A DNA stretch of 64,000 nucleotides, taken from assembly GCF_965221685.1 (NCBI RefSeq), contig NZ_OZ244907.1; one strand, given 5' to 3'. The notes below the pieces were generated by a model, which saw only the letters and a program-made list of their open reading frames with translations, was not told the DNA's origin and made no database searches. This stretch comes from Palauibacter sp022826685. Lineage in GTDB: Bacteria > Gemmatimonadota > Gemmatimonadetes > Palauibacterales > Palauibacteraceae. Position numbers and translations under genes: made by a program. How positions within the stretch are numbered: position 1 is the first letter of the stretch; the number at the start of each line of letters is the position of its first letter. Of this stretch, positions 16,179-24,194 are shown in pieces.

Positions 16179-17996
16179 TCAATCCACGTCGCCCAGGGCC
16201 GGTGACGGCATCGGATCCCCGAGCGCCGCGTGCCCTTCCGCGCCTTTCGCTTCCGCCTCGGCTTCCTGGTAGACGGAACGTTCGGCCAGTCCGCCGAGCC
16301 AGAAGATGAACCCGACGAGCCCGAAGAAGATGAGCACGCAGATGCTGATGATCGTCGCCGCCGGGCCCAGCGCCGGCGTGAACGCCTGCTCGCTCGTGTC
16401 CCGGATCACTTCGTAGACGTGCCAGTGCTGCCGGATCCCGCTGCGGGCGAACCCCATCAGCCCCATGAGCCACGTAAAGGTGACCGCGAGGATGAGGAGC
16501 GCGTACTGCGACCGGTCCGGCATCCTCCCCCACCGGATTTCGCCGCGGGACTTCGCGCCCCGGAGCATCGCCATGTCGATCCCGATGACGAAGAGGATCG
16601 TCGCCAGGACCGCGAGCACCTGGTAGACGGAGAAGCCGATCCGCACGATCGCCGTCACGAAGTAGCCGTACACGCCGTAGAAGACGACGACGACGGCGGA
16701 GAGCGCGAAGGCCGCCCCCTGCAGCATCGTCCCGGCGCGCGCCCACGGCACCACGGGATCCTTGTTCGCCCTCCGGTACATGAGGAAGGAGAGGAACGTC
16801 GTCAGGATCATCAGGTTGACGGCCGTGTTCTTCGCGCTCATCACGCCGAGCACCTGCAGGAAGGGATGCCGGATCCCTCCCATCGCGGCGATCTCGTCCC
16901 GGTCGGCGATCATCGTGTTCGGCGTGGCCCACACGATGACCCCCAGCACCAGCACGAGCAGCATCCACTTGATGTAGGGCTGGAACCGTTCCGCCCCCGG
17001 GATCCGTCCCATCCCGATCCACAGGTAGTAGTTGCCCGCGAGGAAGAGGATGCCGATGAGGAAGGCCTGGATGATCCAGAGCCAGCTCATGAAGCCGCCC
17101 ATCATCGTGATCCCCATCTGCTGGCTGAACTCGTAGATCTCGCGTCCGAGCCAGTATCCGGCGAAGGGGAGGACGATGAGCGCGCCGATCGCGATGAGGT
17201 TGCCGGTGTAGCCCATCCAGTCGTAATGCGCGCGTTCCTCGTCGGTCCTGCTCGTGAGGAAGCGGTACGCCGCGTAGGCGCCGACGATCGCGCCGCCGAA
17301 GACGACGTTCGCGAGCAGCCGGTGGATGTTGATGGGCATCCAGGTCGCGTTGTTGATCGCGCTCCACAACTGGACGGTCTGGGGCGCCGTGTCCGCCGTG
17401 AGTCCCTCCGGAGGGCTCATCATGTAGGTGAGCCACCCGTTCGCGATGAACATGACGATCGTGCCCCAGATGTTGAGCATGATCCCCAGGCACCAGTGCA
17501 CCTTCTTCGCGGCGCCCTTCTTCCACGCGTCCCACCCGTAGTAGTAGAGGTAGAGCGTGAACGATTCGAGGAAGAAGAGACCGGCGTACACCCACATGGA
17601 CGGAGCGAAGATCGCCGTGAGGTACGCCCAGAAGCGCGGGTAGAGCGTCGAGAGGAAGAAGACGAGGATCGCGCCCCAGATCGCGGTCGCGCTGTAGGCC
17701 ACGAGCAGGAGGCGGGTGAATTCCTTCGCGAGCTTGTCGTACTTCTCGTCCCCACCGAACATCCCGATCGCCTCGATGACGACGGCGAACATCGGCACGC
17801 CGAGCACGAAGGCCGCGAACAGCAGGTGGAGCTGGGCCGCGATCCAGACCGCGCCGCGACGGTCGAGTCCGAGAAAGTTGAATTCCCCGTAGTCGGGCCC
17901 CGGCACCTGCGCGAGGAGCGGGATGGCGACCGCCAGTGCGAGGGCGGCGAGCAGTGCGCCGCGGGTCACGACACCACCGGTCATCCAACGCTTCAT
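16179..17996 (-). CDS. CydA-like (cytochrome bd superfamily) membrane subunit without CydB
   Basis: A 605-residue polytopic protein with about 14 membrane helices, starting at ATG 17996 with ATGA overlap to the radical SAM gene. CydA-type positions are present: His57 (AQLHLLFAAFVLG), Glu143 (FFLESFTLYLYYYGWD) and His224 (NIHRLLANVVFGGA). The residue equivalent to Escherichia coli Glu99 is Val135, and GRQPW is replaced by GIRQHWHVYEV. No cydB follows; instead come three c-type cytochromes. Divergent bd-family proteins without CydB are known in several phyla. Whether this one reduces O2 or passes quinol electrons to the c hemes cannot be decided from sequence. Confidence 0.85.
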   Translation of the reverse strand: MKRWMTGGVVTRGALLAALALAVAIPLLAQVPGPDYGEFNFLGLDRRGAVWIAAQLHLLFAAFVLGVPMFAVVIEAIGMFGGDEKYDKLAKEFTRLLLVAYSATAIWGAILVFFLSTLYPRFWAYLTAIFAPSMWVYAGLFFLESFTLYLYYYGWDAWKKGAAKKVHWCLGIMLNIWGTIVMFIANGWLTYMMSPPEGLTADTAPQTVQLWSAINNATWMPINIHRLLANVVFGGAIVGAYAAYRFLTSRTDEERAHYDWMGYTGNLIAIGALIVLPFAGYWLGREIYEFSQQMGITMMGGFMSWLWIIQAFLIGILFLAGNYYLWIGMGRIPGAERFQPYIKWMLLVLVLGVIVWATPNTMIADRDEIAAMGGIRHPFLQVLGVMSAKNTAVNLMILTTFLSFLMYRRANKDPVVPWARAGTMLQGAAFALSAVVVVFYGVYGYFVTAIVRIGFSVYQVLAVLATILFVIGIDMAMLRGAKSRGEIRWGRMPDRSQYALLILAVTFTWLMGLMGFARSGIRQHWHVYEVIRDTSEQAFTPALGPAATIISICVLIFFGLVGFIFWLGGLAERSVYQEAEAEAKGAEGHAALGDPMPSPALGDVD

Positions 17997-19405
17997 CGCT
18001 TTTCCCCCCGTCCCGCGCTCCGCCGACTCCGGGCGAAGAAGGGCATCCGTTTCGAAAAGTCCACCGGCATGGCCCGGCGGACTTCGGTCATCACGTCGAG
18101 CGTCACTTCGGCGTGCCCGCGGTCGCGCGCGAACTTCTCCACCCGTGCCGCCACCACGCCGCGCACGAAGCTGGGGATGGCGCTGAGCCGCGCATCGGCC
18201 TCCGCGCTCCACGGGAGCTTCTGCTCGGCCGCCGACCCGTACGTGACCGCCGGGCCCGGCTCGATCGCGTCGGCGATGCCGGGCGCCGGCTCGTACGCGC
18301 ACGAAGGATCGGGACCGAGCAGGTCGCCGTCCACCGCGTACGCGCGGGCGCGGCAGCCGCCGCAGAGGGCGCGGTACTCGCAGCGTCCGCACTTTCCGCC
18401 CGGTTCGCCGTCGCGCAGCAGGCGGAAGACGGTCGCCTCGCGCCAGATCTCGCCGAAGGACGCCTCGGAGAGGTCGCCGGCCACCTCCGGCATGTACGGG
18501 CACGGCGTCACCTTGCCCTCGGGCGTGATGCGGCAGTACTGGACGCCGCAGGGGCAGCGCGTCCGGTAGTTCAGGAGCGGAGAGTCCGGATCCCGTTCGT
18601 ACACATGCCGCATGAGTTGCGGCTGGCACTTGGAGCGGATCATGAGCCGCCCGCGGTAGTCCCGCTGGAGTTCGGCGAGCCGGGCCACGATCTCGTCGTT
18701 CTCCGAGGGAGCGAGGCCGCGCATGCCCTCTCCCCTGCCCGTCTCGACGAGGAAATAGACGTTGAGGCAAACGGCGCCCTTCGCATCCGCCCAGGCGGCG
18801 ACGGCGTCGAGTTCGTCCCGGTTCCCGCGCGTGACCGTGAACTGGATGAGGAAGTCGAGACGGTGCTCCGCCAGCCGGTCGACCGCGGCGAGCGTGTCCT
18901 CGAGCGCGCCCTCTCCGTGCCGGAAGCGGTCGTGATAGCGCGGGTCGAGGGAGTCGACGCTCAGGGCGACGCCCTGCACGCCGGCCGCCTTGAGCGAGGC
19001 GATGCGTTCATCGGTGAGCCCGGTGCCGTTCGTGCCCACCGTCACGGTGGCCTCGCGTCCGGAGGCGTAGGCCGCGATCTCCTCGAGATCCGAGCGCACG
19101 AGCGGCTCCCCCCCGCTGAGGATGAGGAGGGGGGATGGACTCACTTCGAGGACCTGATCGATGACGCGGAAGCACGCCGCGGTATCGAGTTCGTCGTCGG
19201 ACCCGTGCCACGATCCGGCGGAGATATAGCAGTGGGAGCAGGCGAGATTGCAGCGGCGCGTCAGGTTCCAGGCGACAACGTGCGGGATGGCGACATCGGG
19301 TTCGGTGCGCGGCGACGCGGCGGCGGGGGCGCCGTCCCAGAGCGAACCGGGCACGGCCGGGCCCCGGTGCGCGACAGCTTCCGCGGCCAGTGGCGCACCG
19401 GTCAC
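17993..19405 (-). CDS. Radical SAM/SPASM protein with C-terminal PCP_red-like domain
   Basis: A 470-residue radical SAM enzyme. Cys52, Cys56 and Cys59 (CNLACSHC) bind the SAM cluster; LSGGEPL is the SAM-binding GGE motif. A SPASM-like Cys-rich region follows (CPCGVQYC ... CGRCEYRALCGGC), as in heme-modifying NirJ/AhbC/AhbD relatives. The last ~70 residues (PWSAEADARLSAIPSFVRG ... VTLDVMTEV) match the PCP_red domain of light-independent protochlorophyllide reductase. Start GTG at 19405 overlaps the stop of the stress-protein gene (GTGA); the longer frame is shadow. Its position beside the CydA-like gene suggests tetrapyrrole or peptide modification of that complex, as inference. Confidence 0.85.
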   Translation of the reverse strand: MTGAPLAAEAVAHRGPAVPGSLWDGAPAAASPRTEPDVAIPHVVAWNLTRRCNLACSHCYISAGSWHGSDDELDTAACFRVIDQVLEVSPSPLLILSGGEPLVRSDLEEIAAYASGREATVTVGTNGTGLTDERIASLKAAGVQGVALSVDSLDPRYHDRFRHGEGALEDTLAAVDRLAEHRLDFLIQFTVTRGNRDELDAVAAWADAKGAVCLNVYFLVETGRGEGMRGLAPSENDEIVARLAELQRDYRGRLMIRSKCQPQLMRHVYERDPDSPLLNYRTRCPCGVQYCRITPEGKVTPCPYMPEVAGDLSEASFGEIWREATVFRLLRDGEPGGKCGRCEYRALCGGCRARAYAVDGDLLGPDPSCAYEPAPGIADAIEPGPAVTYGSAAEQKLPWSAEADARLSAIPSFVRGVVAARVEKFARDRGHAEVTLDVMTEVRRAMPVDFSKRMPFFARSRRSAGRGEKR

Positions 19406-21636
19406 TTCGGGCGCGATCCCTGCTCCGAAGCGGGACCGCTCTGCTCCGCTCCCGACTCCTCTCCGAGTTCCGTGCGCGCGAACTTCTCGACCGCGGCGCG
19501 GGCATCGTCGGGCGAGACCATCTTGAAGTCGACGGGACAGTCCTCCGCCTGCTGCTCGATGTCGCGGATGGGACACCGCGTCACCCCCGAGGCCTTCGCT
19601 TCCTCGATGAAGCGCTTCATCTCCTCGCTCATCCCGTCGACGCCGGCGGCCTCGGCCCGCGCCTGCTTCGCCTTCAGCTCGTTGAACATCACGAGCATCG
19701 TGTCGAGGTCGAACTCGTCGGCCGCGATCATCGCGTCCTTGTTCTCGTCCATCACGACCGTCGTCACGCGCCACATGCCCTGGTCGCGGGCGAAGCGCTC
19801 CACGGTGTTCCGGGCGAGGGGACGCGCGATCAGCGGCACGCGCCCCAGGCGTTCGAATGCCTCGTGCGTCCAGACGATCGGGTCGGCGGCCGTGCGGTCG
19901 CGCGGGATCTGGTTGTCCGTGACCGGACACTTCGCCATCACGGGGAGGGGGGCCTCGAAGGCGTCGGCGTCGCTCGTCTCCACGACGGTGCGCTTCATCG
20001 CCTCATCCGCCTTCACCTCCGCGAGGGCGAGTTCCTCCGCATCGCCGATCCCCATCACGAGCTGCATGTGGGTCGGGAGGAGCTTCTTGATCGCCTCGTC
20101 GAGGCGTTCGTTCGTCACGACGGGCAACTGGTCGCGGTTCCAGAGTTCCGCCTTCTCCCCGTTCGCGCGGCCGTTGGCGGCCTGCCCGACCTCGGCGATC
20201 GAAGGCGCGGCGCCGGTCTCGAGGGCCTCGCGTGCCACTTCCGCCGTGCCGTTCGTCGCGGTCTCGGCCGCCCGGTACTTCTTCTCGTCCTTCGGGTTCG
20301 GGACGAACGCGGCCGCGTAACGGCTCCCCGGCCCGTAGTGTTCGAGGACGAACTCCTCGACGGCCTTGCGCGCGATCCCGAGGGCGAAGGGCGGCACGCG
20401 CAGGATCCTCACCTCCGCTTCGGGCGCCCACTCGAGCCCGGCCTCCCCGTCCTCTTCGATCCAGGGGATCTCCTCCGGGCGGACCTGCTCAGTCCCGATG
20501 AGGAGCACGTTCGCGTCGGAGAGGTGGACGAGGTTGTCGGCCTGCGACCCCAGATCCGTGCCCTCGATCCGGTGCGAGCCGTGGCGGGCCACGACGATGA
20601 GGGAAGGATCGATCTCCTCGGCCCACTTGAGGAGCGCGTCGAACGGCTTCCCGATGAGGACTTGGGTCTCGATCTCGACTTCGGGGTACTCGCTCGCCAT
20701 CACCTCGGCCCGCTTGATGTTCGCCTTGCAGAGGCGGAGGAGGCCCTTGTCGATGATGTTGTTATGGAGCTCTTCCTGTTCCTCGAACTTGAACACCTTC
20801 GAGGCCTGGACCGAGAGCACGTCCTTGATGTTGTGGAAGACGACGTGGTGGTACTGCACGTCGAAGGCGCTCGCGATGTAGACCTTGGCGCCGTACTCGC
20901 GGGCCATCTCGAGCGCGAGCCGCAGCCCCTTGTACGCGTAGGCCGATCCGTCCACGCCGACGAGCCACTTGCCACCTTCGAGCGGCCGATCGTCTCGGAT
21001 GATGAGCGCGTCCTTCTCGATCCCGCGGAGCGCGCGCGCGACGACGCCGCCGAGTCGGCTCCGCTCCTGCCGCCCCAGGCCGTGAGCGCCGATGGCGACG
21101 AGGTCGTACTCGCGGCCGGAGGTGCCCGCGAGCTTGTCCTCCTGCTCTTCGTCCTCTGCCAGCAGGCGGCCGTTCTCGCCCAGCTTGACGTCCGTGCGCT
21201 GCTTCTCGCTGCCGTCGTAGTTGTGGGCGATGTTGGGATCGAAGCCGATGAGGCTCGGGAGACGCCCGCTACCGCGGTTCGCCTCGTTGATGATCTCCTC
21301 GTAATTGATGCCCTCGAGGAGCTGCCGCGTGATGGTCACGCCGGCTTCGGTACAGCGGCGGTGGAGCTGGTCGAGAAAGCTGTCGGAGATGAGCTGAAGC
21401 CCCTTCTCGATCAGCTTGTCGTGGATCTTGCGCTGCCTGCGGATCTCCGCCGGTTCCTGGAACTGGGCCGGCAGGCCGATTTCGAGCTGGCGGAACCGGA
21501 TGTCGTGGAGGCGCGCGGCGTAGACGTGAGAGCCGGTGATGCGGCCCCCGAAGCGAGCGCAGAGTTCGATGGCGCGGTCTACGGCCCAGTCCGACTCGCG
21601 CGAGTTATCGACCGGGACAAATACCTCTCGATACAT
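19402..21636 (-). CDS. Tandem universal stress protein with PCP_red-like C-terminal repeats
   Basis: A 744-residue cytoplasmic protein. Residues ~1-205 and ~210-370 are two UspA domains (EVFVPVDNS at the start; GAHGLGRQERSRLGG and ARHGSHRIEGTDLGSQADN as nucleotide-binding loops). The C-terminal half holds at least two PCP_red-like units: WAPEAEVRILRVPPFALG and WTHEAFERLGRVPLIARPL, and weaker ones (SPDDARAAVEKFARTELG), with two Cys-containing loops (KCPVTDN, RCPIRD). ATG at 21636 has a GGAG site; a GTG 36 bp upstream is less likely. It overlaps the radical SAM gene by 4 bp. Usp proteins bind ATP and adjust to stress; a regulatory or chaperone role for the respiratory locus is inference. Confidence 0.8.
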   Translation of the reverse strand: MYREVFVPVDNSRESDWAVDRAIELCARFGGRITGSHVYAARLHDIRFRQLEIGLPAQFQEPAEIRRQRKIHDKLIEKGLQLISDSFLDQLHRRCTEAGVTITRQLLEGINYEEIINEANRGSGRLPSLIGFDPNIAHNYDGSEKQRTDVKLGENGRLLAEDEEQEDKLAGTSGREYDLVAIGAHGLGRQERSRLGGVVARALRGIEKDALIIRDDRPLEGGKWLVGVDGSAYAYKGLRLALEMAREYGAKVYIASAFDVQYHHVVFHNIKDVLSVQASKVFKFEEQEELHNNIIDKGLLRLCKANIKRAEVMASEYPEVEIETQVLIGKPFDALLKWAEEIDPSLIVVARHGSHRIEGTDLGSQADNLVHLSDANVLLIGTEQVRPEEIPWIEEDGEAGLEWAPEAEVRILRVPPFALGIARKAVEEFVLEHYGPGSRYAAAFVPNPKDEKKYRAAETATNGTAEVAREALETGAAPSIAEVGQAANGRANGEKAELWNRDQLPVVTNERLDEAIKKLLPTHMQLVMGIGDAEELALAEVKADEAMKRTVVETSDADAFEAPLPVMAKCPVTDNQIPRDRTAADPIVWTHEAFERLGRVPLIARPLARNTVERFARDQGMWRVTTVVMDENKDAMIAADEFDLDTMLVMFNELKAKQARAEAAGVDGMSEEMKRFIEEAKASGVTRCPIRDIEQQAEDCPVDFKMVSPDDARAAVEKFARTELGEESGAEQSGPASEQGSRPK

Positions 21637-21851
21637 GGCGCTCCGATGGACGGCGTACTGCGGCCGGTTCACGCTTCTCGCGCCAGCCTCGCCCGGGTGC
21701 GAAGCCCGGATATACGCAGTCCGCGAAGATCGGCCACGGACAAGGAATTCTGCGATGCTGGTTCAAGGCTTTGGGGACCCCCGGAGGTCCGGACCCCCCG
21801 CTTATGGGCCAAGAAGTTGCGGTTGACCAAGTGGAAAGTCAAACGCGGACA

Positions 21852-22556
21852 CTAGGTGTTGGGCCAGCGGAGGCGGCGGCTCCAATCCGAGGAGAAAATC
21901 GCGGCGCCGAAGGTGAAGCCGGCCGCGACGAGAAGGCCGCGGAGCCAGGCCGATTCGTCCATGGGCATCGACCCGACGGCGGCCCCCAGGGCGGCCCGAA
22001 GCGGGGTGTAGGGATTCCAGTCGGCGACGAACGATGTCCAGCCGGGCCCGGGCGTCCGGAAGAAGCCGGCGAAGTGCAGCAGAAGGAGGGACAGCGCCGC
22101 GGAAGCGAGCGCCGCCTCGGCGAGGGATCGAACGGCGGCGGCCACGAGCGGGCCGAGGAGATTGGCGAACCAGAGCGTCGCGACGGTCGCGAGGAGAACG
22201 ACGGGGGCCGCCCGCAGGCCGCCGGCCGACCATAGGAGGACGAACAGGGTCGGAACGAGTTGCACCGTGTCGATCGCGGTCCCGGCCAGAGTCCTCTCCA
22301 GCAGCCAGCGGAGAGCCGGATACCCCGCGCGCAGGATCTCATCGAGCCAGCCGTCCCGTGCATCCCGCACAGCCGGGATCGCCGAGCCGAACGCGCCGAA
22401 GAAGACGATGAACACACCGAACACGGCGACCCGGTGCGGCGCCGCCGCTTCGCTCAACGCGACCGGCGTGAGAAGGAGGAGCGGCACGGCCACGTTCCAG
22501 GCGAAGAGCCGGCGCCGCGCGAGAGCCGAACGCCACGCCAGACGCCAGATCGTCAC
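21852..22556 (-). CDS. ABC transporter permease (ABC-2/CcmB-like)
   Basis: A 234-residue protein with about six membrane helices; Arg-rich start (WRLAWRSALARRRLF) and no periplasmic domain. The start is GTG 22556, overlapping the ATPase stop (GTGA) with GGAGGG upstream; the longer frame is shadow. Size and topology fit ABC-2 exporters such as CcmB or NosY, which serve heme or copper-enzyme assembly. The gene ends the assembly-like operon, and 215 bp separate it from the Usp gene. In that gap I see only a GGTCCGGACC palindrome (21786-21795) and a possible TTGACT -35 element on the minus strand. Confidence 0.75.
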   Translation of the reverse strand: MTIWRLAWRSALARRRLFAWNVAVPLLLLTPVALSEAAAPHRVAVFGVFIVFFGAFGSAIPAVRDARDGWLDEILRAGYPALRWLLERTLAGTAIDTVQLVPTLFVLLWSAGGLRAAPVVLLATVATLWFANLLGPLVAAAVRSLAEAALASAALSLLLLHFAGFFRTPGPGWTSFVADWNPYTPLRAALGAAVGSMPMDESAWLRGLLVAAGFTFGAAIFSSDWSRRLRWPNT

Positions 22557-23503
22557 GTGGTGCCCTCCGCGGTCTCTTCGAGGTCCCGTCCCGTCAGGAT
22601 CGCGAAGGCGTCCGCGAGACTCGGTTCCCGCACATCCACGGAGGCAACGGTGGCTCCGGCGCGCAGCACCCACGCGAGCGTCTCCGGGAGGGCGCGGCTC
22701 GGATCCTCGACCTCCAGGAGCAGGCTGCCTTCGCCCCACGAAGCCGGGCGTACGCCCGCCGGGGCGGGATCGAGGGCATCGCGGTCGGGATGCCCTCCCG
22801 CCGGGAAGCGGATCTCGACCCGCGGGCGGACCCCGATCCGTTCGAGCAACCGGGCCGGAGTGTCCGCCACCTCGCAACGCCCGTCGACGATGAAGGCCAC
22901 CCGCTCGCAGTGCGCCTGGGCGAACCCGGGGTCATGGACGGAGAGCACCGCGGTGCCTCCCGCGGCCCGGTGGTCGGCGAGCGCCGCGGCGAACGCCGCG
23001 CGGCCTCCGGGGTCGAGGCCAGCCAGCGGTTCGTCCAGGAGGAGCAACCGGGGTCGCGCGCCGAAGGCGGCCGCGAGGGCGAGGCGTCGGCGCATCCCGC
23101 TCGAATAGGTACCGGCCGGACGGTTCGCGTCGCCCGACAGGCCGAAGCGCTCGATCCAGGCGTCGGCCGCGGCCCGGGCCTCCCGAGGCCGCGCCCCGTG
23201 AAGTTCGAGCAGGATGGCCGTGTTCTCGCGCCCGCTGAGCCAGGACCGCAGGGCCGGCTGATCCGGGGCGAGCCACCGATGGCGGGCGCCATCCACCGAG
23301 GCATCTCGGCGGAGGCGCGGGATCGGGTCGCCCGCGAGGAGTCGGAGAAAGGTGGATTTGCCGCACCCGTTCGGGCCGAGGAGTCCGAATCGTTCTCCGT
23401 CCCGCACCTCGAGCGAAAGTTCGTGCAGGGCGGCACTCCCATCGGGGTAGGTGTAGCTGAGGCCCCGCGCCGCAACGAACGGCGGAACGGCGGGGCGGGT
23501 CAA
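22553..23503 (-). CDS. ABC transporter ATP-binding protein
   Basis: A 316-residue ATPase: Walker A GPNGCGKST, signature YSSGMRRRL, Walker B LLLLDEP, and H-loop VHDPGF. The ~80-residue C-terminal extension (VEIRFPAGG ... LLLEVEDPSRALPETLAWVL) is of the type found in ABC-2 exporters such as NosF. The start is taken as TTG 23503, overlapping the ferredoxin stop (TTGA); no ATG or GTG fits better. Forms an exporter with the permease encoded next. Substrate unknown; ferredoxin and Mrp neighbours point to cofactor-related export or assembly. Confidence 0.85.
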   Translation of the reverse strand: MTRPAVPPFVAARGLSYTYPDGSAALHELSLEVRDGERFGLLGPNGCGKSTFLRLLAGDPIPRLRRDASVDGARHRWLAPDQPALRSWLSGRENTAILLELHGARPREARAAADAWIERFGLSGDANRPAGTYSSGMRRRLALAAAFGARPRLLLLDEPLAGLDPGGRAAFAAALADHRAAGGTAVLSVHDPGFAQAHCERVAFIVDGRCEVADTPARLLERIGVRPRVEIRFPAGGHPDRDALDPAPAGVRPASWGEGSLLLEVEDPSRALPETLAWVLRAGATVASVDVREPSLADAFAILTGRDLEETAEGTT

Positions 23504-23751
23504 GGGATGATCTCGATCCCGTCCTCCCAGACGGTGATCGCATCGACCGGGCAGGACGCGCACGCCTCCAGGAAACGCTTTCGCGACGCATGTTCCGGGG
23601 TCGTGAACACGGCCACGCCGTCCTCGTCGAGATCGAACGCCTCCGGCGCTTCCTCGAGGCAGTCGCCGAACCCGACGCACAGGTCGCGGTCCACCACGGC
23701 CCGGACGCCGTGAACTTCCCGTTCGATCAGCGGGTCCGGGGCGCCTTCCAT
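23500..23751 (-). CDS. Small ferredoxin (3Fe-4S/4Fe-4S type)
   Basis: An 83-residue ferredoxin. Cysteines in DLCVGFGDC (C-x5-C) and ACASCPVDAI give the pattern of single-cluster ferredoxins of the P450-donor type, with one additional Cys two residues before the CP motif. The acidic middle (EEAPEAFDLDEDGVAVF) is typical. ATG at 23751 shares one base with the upstream stop (TGATG). Likely electron donor to a partner enzyme of the locus, possibly the radical SAM protein, which needs a low-potential donor; this pairing is inference. Confidence 0.88.
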   Translation of the reverse strand: MEGAPDPLIEREVHGVRAVVDRDLCVGFGDCLEEAPEAFDLDEDGVAVFTTPEHASRKRFLEACASCPVDAITVWEDGIEIIP

Positions 23752-24194
23752 CACATCCCCTCCAGTCCGAGATCCGTGCGTGCGCGGTCCATGACGGCGG
23801 GGGTCATCTCCTCGATCCCGCGCTCCTTTGCGTAGTCGCTGTAGATCTTCTTCACCATGCCCCGGACGAACGAGGGGACGAGACCGAGCCGCTCCACCGC
23901 CTCCACACTCCATCGGACAGCCCCGGGGCTCGCCGCGGGGGGCGACTCGAAGGCTTCGTCCCTGCCTGTCGCCACCCCGCTGCGAATGCCCTCGAAGTTC
24001 GCGTCGGGCACCGTGCGGCCGCCCACCTTCACGCCGAGGGAGCTGACGAGTTGCGTTTCCATGGGGTTGGCCAGCATCGCCGTCTTATGCCCGCATTCCG
24101 GACATTTGAAGACGGCGGCCATCGTGCCGTCGCCCGGCACGGCACGTTCGTCGAACGCCATCTGCCGGTCGCATTCGACGCAGAGGAACTTCAC
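23751..24194 (-). CDS. Zinc-ribbon protein with PCP_red-like domain
   Basis: A 147-residue protein: an N-terminal zinc ribbon (CVECDRQM ... CPECGHKT, residues 5-34) and a C-terminal PCP_red-like domain (residues ~95-145; WSVEAVERLGLVPSFVRGM ... GIEEMTPAVM). It closely resembles the tail of the radical SAM protein 5 kb downstream (both have a IPSFVRG/VPSFVRG core). Start is GTG 24194, overlapping the Mrp stop (GTGA). It probably acts with the Mrp ATPase and ferredoxin. Function unknown. Confidence 0.8.
   Translation of the reverse strand: MKFLCVECDRQMAFDERAVPGDGTMAAVFKCPECGHKTAMLANPMETQLVSSLGVKVGGRTVPDANFEGIRSGVATGRDEAFESPPAASPGAVRWSVEAVERLGLVPSFVRGMVKKIYSDYAKERGIEEMTPAVMDRARTDLGLEGM

Noticed and set aside
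16230..18569. 779-residue open frame on the plus strand
   Set aside because: Antisense to the CydA-like and radical SAM genes; His/Asp/Arg-rich without recognisable domains.
19390..21855. 821-residue open frame on the plus strand
   Set aside because: Antisense to the tandem Usp gene; no independent start site or domain evidence.
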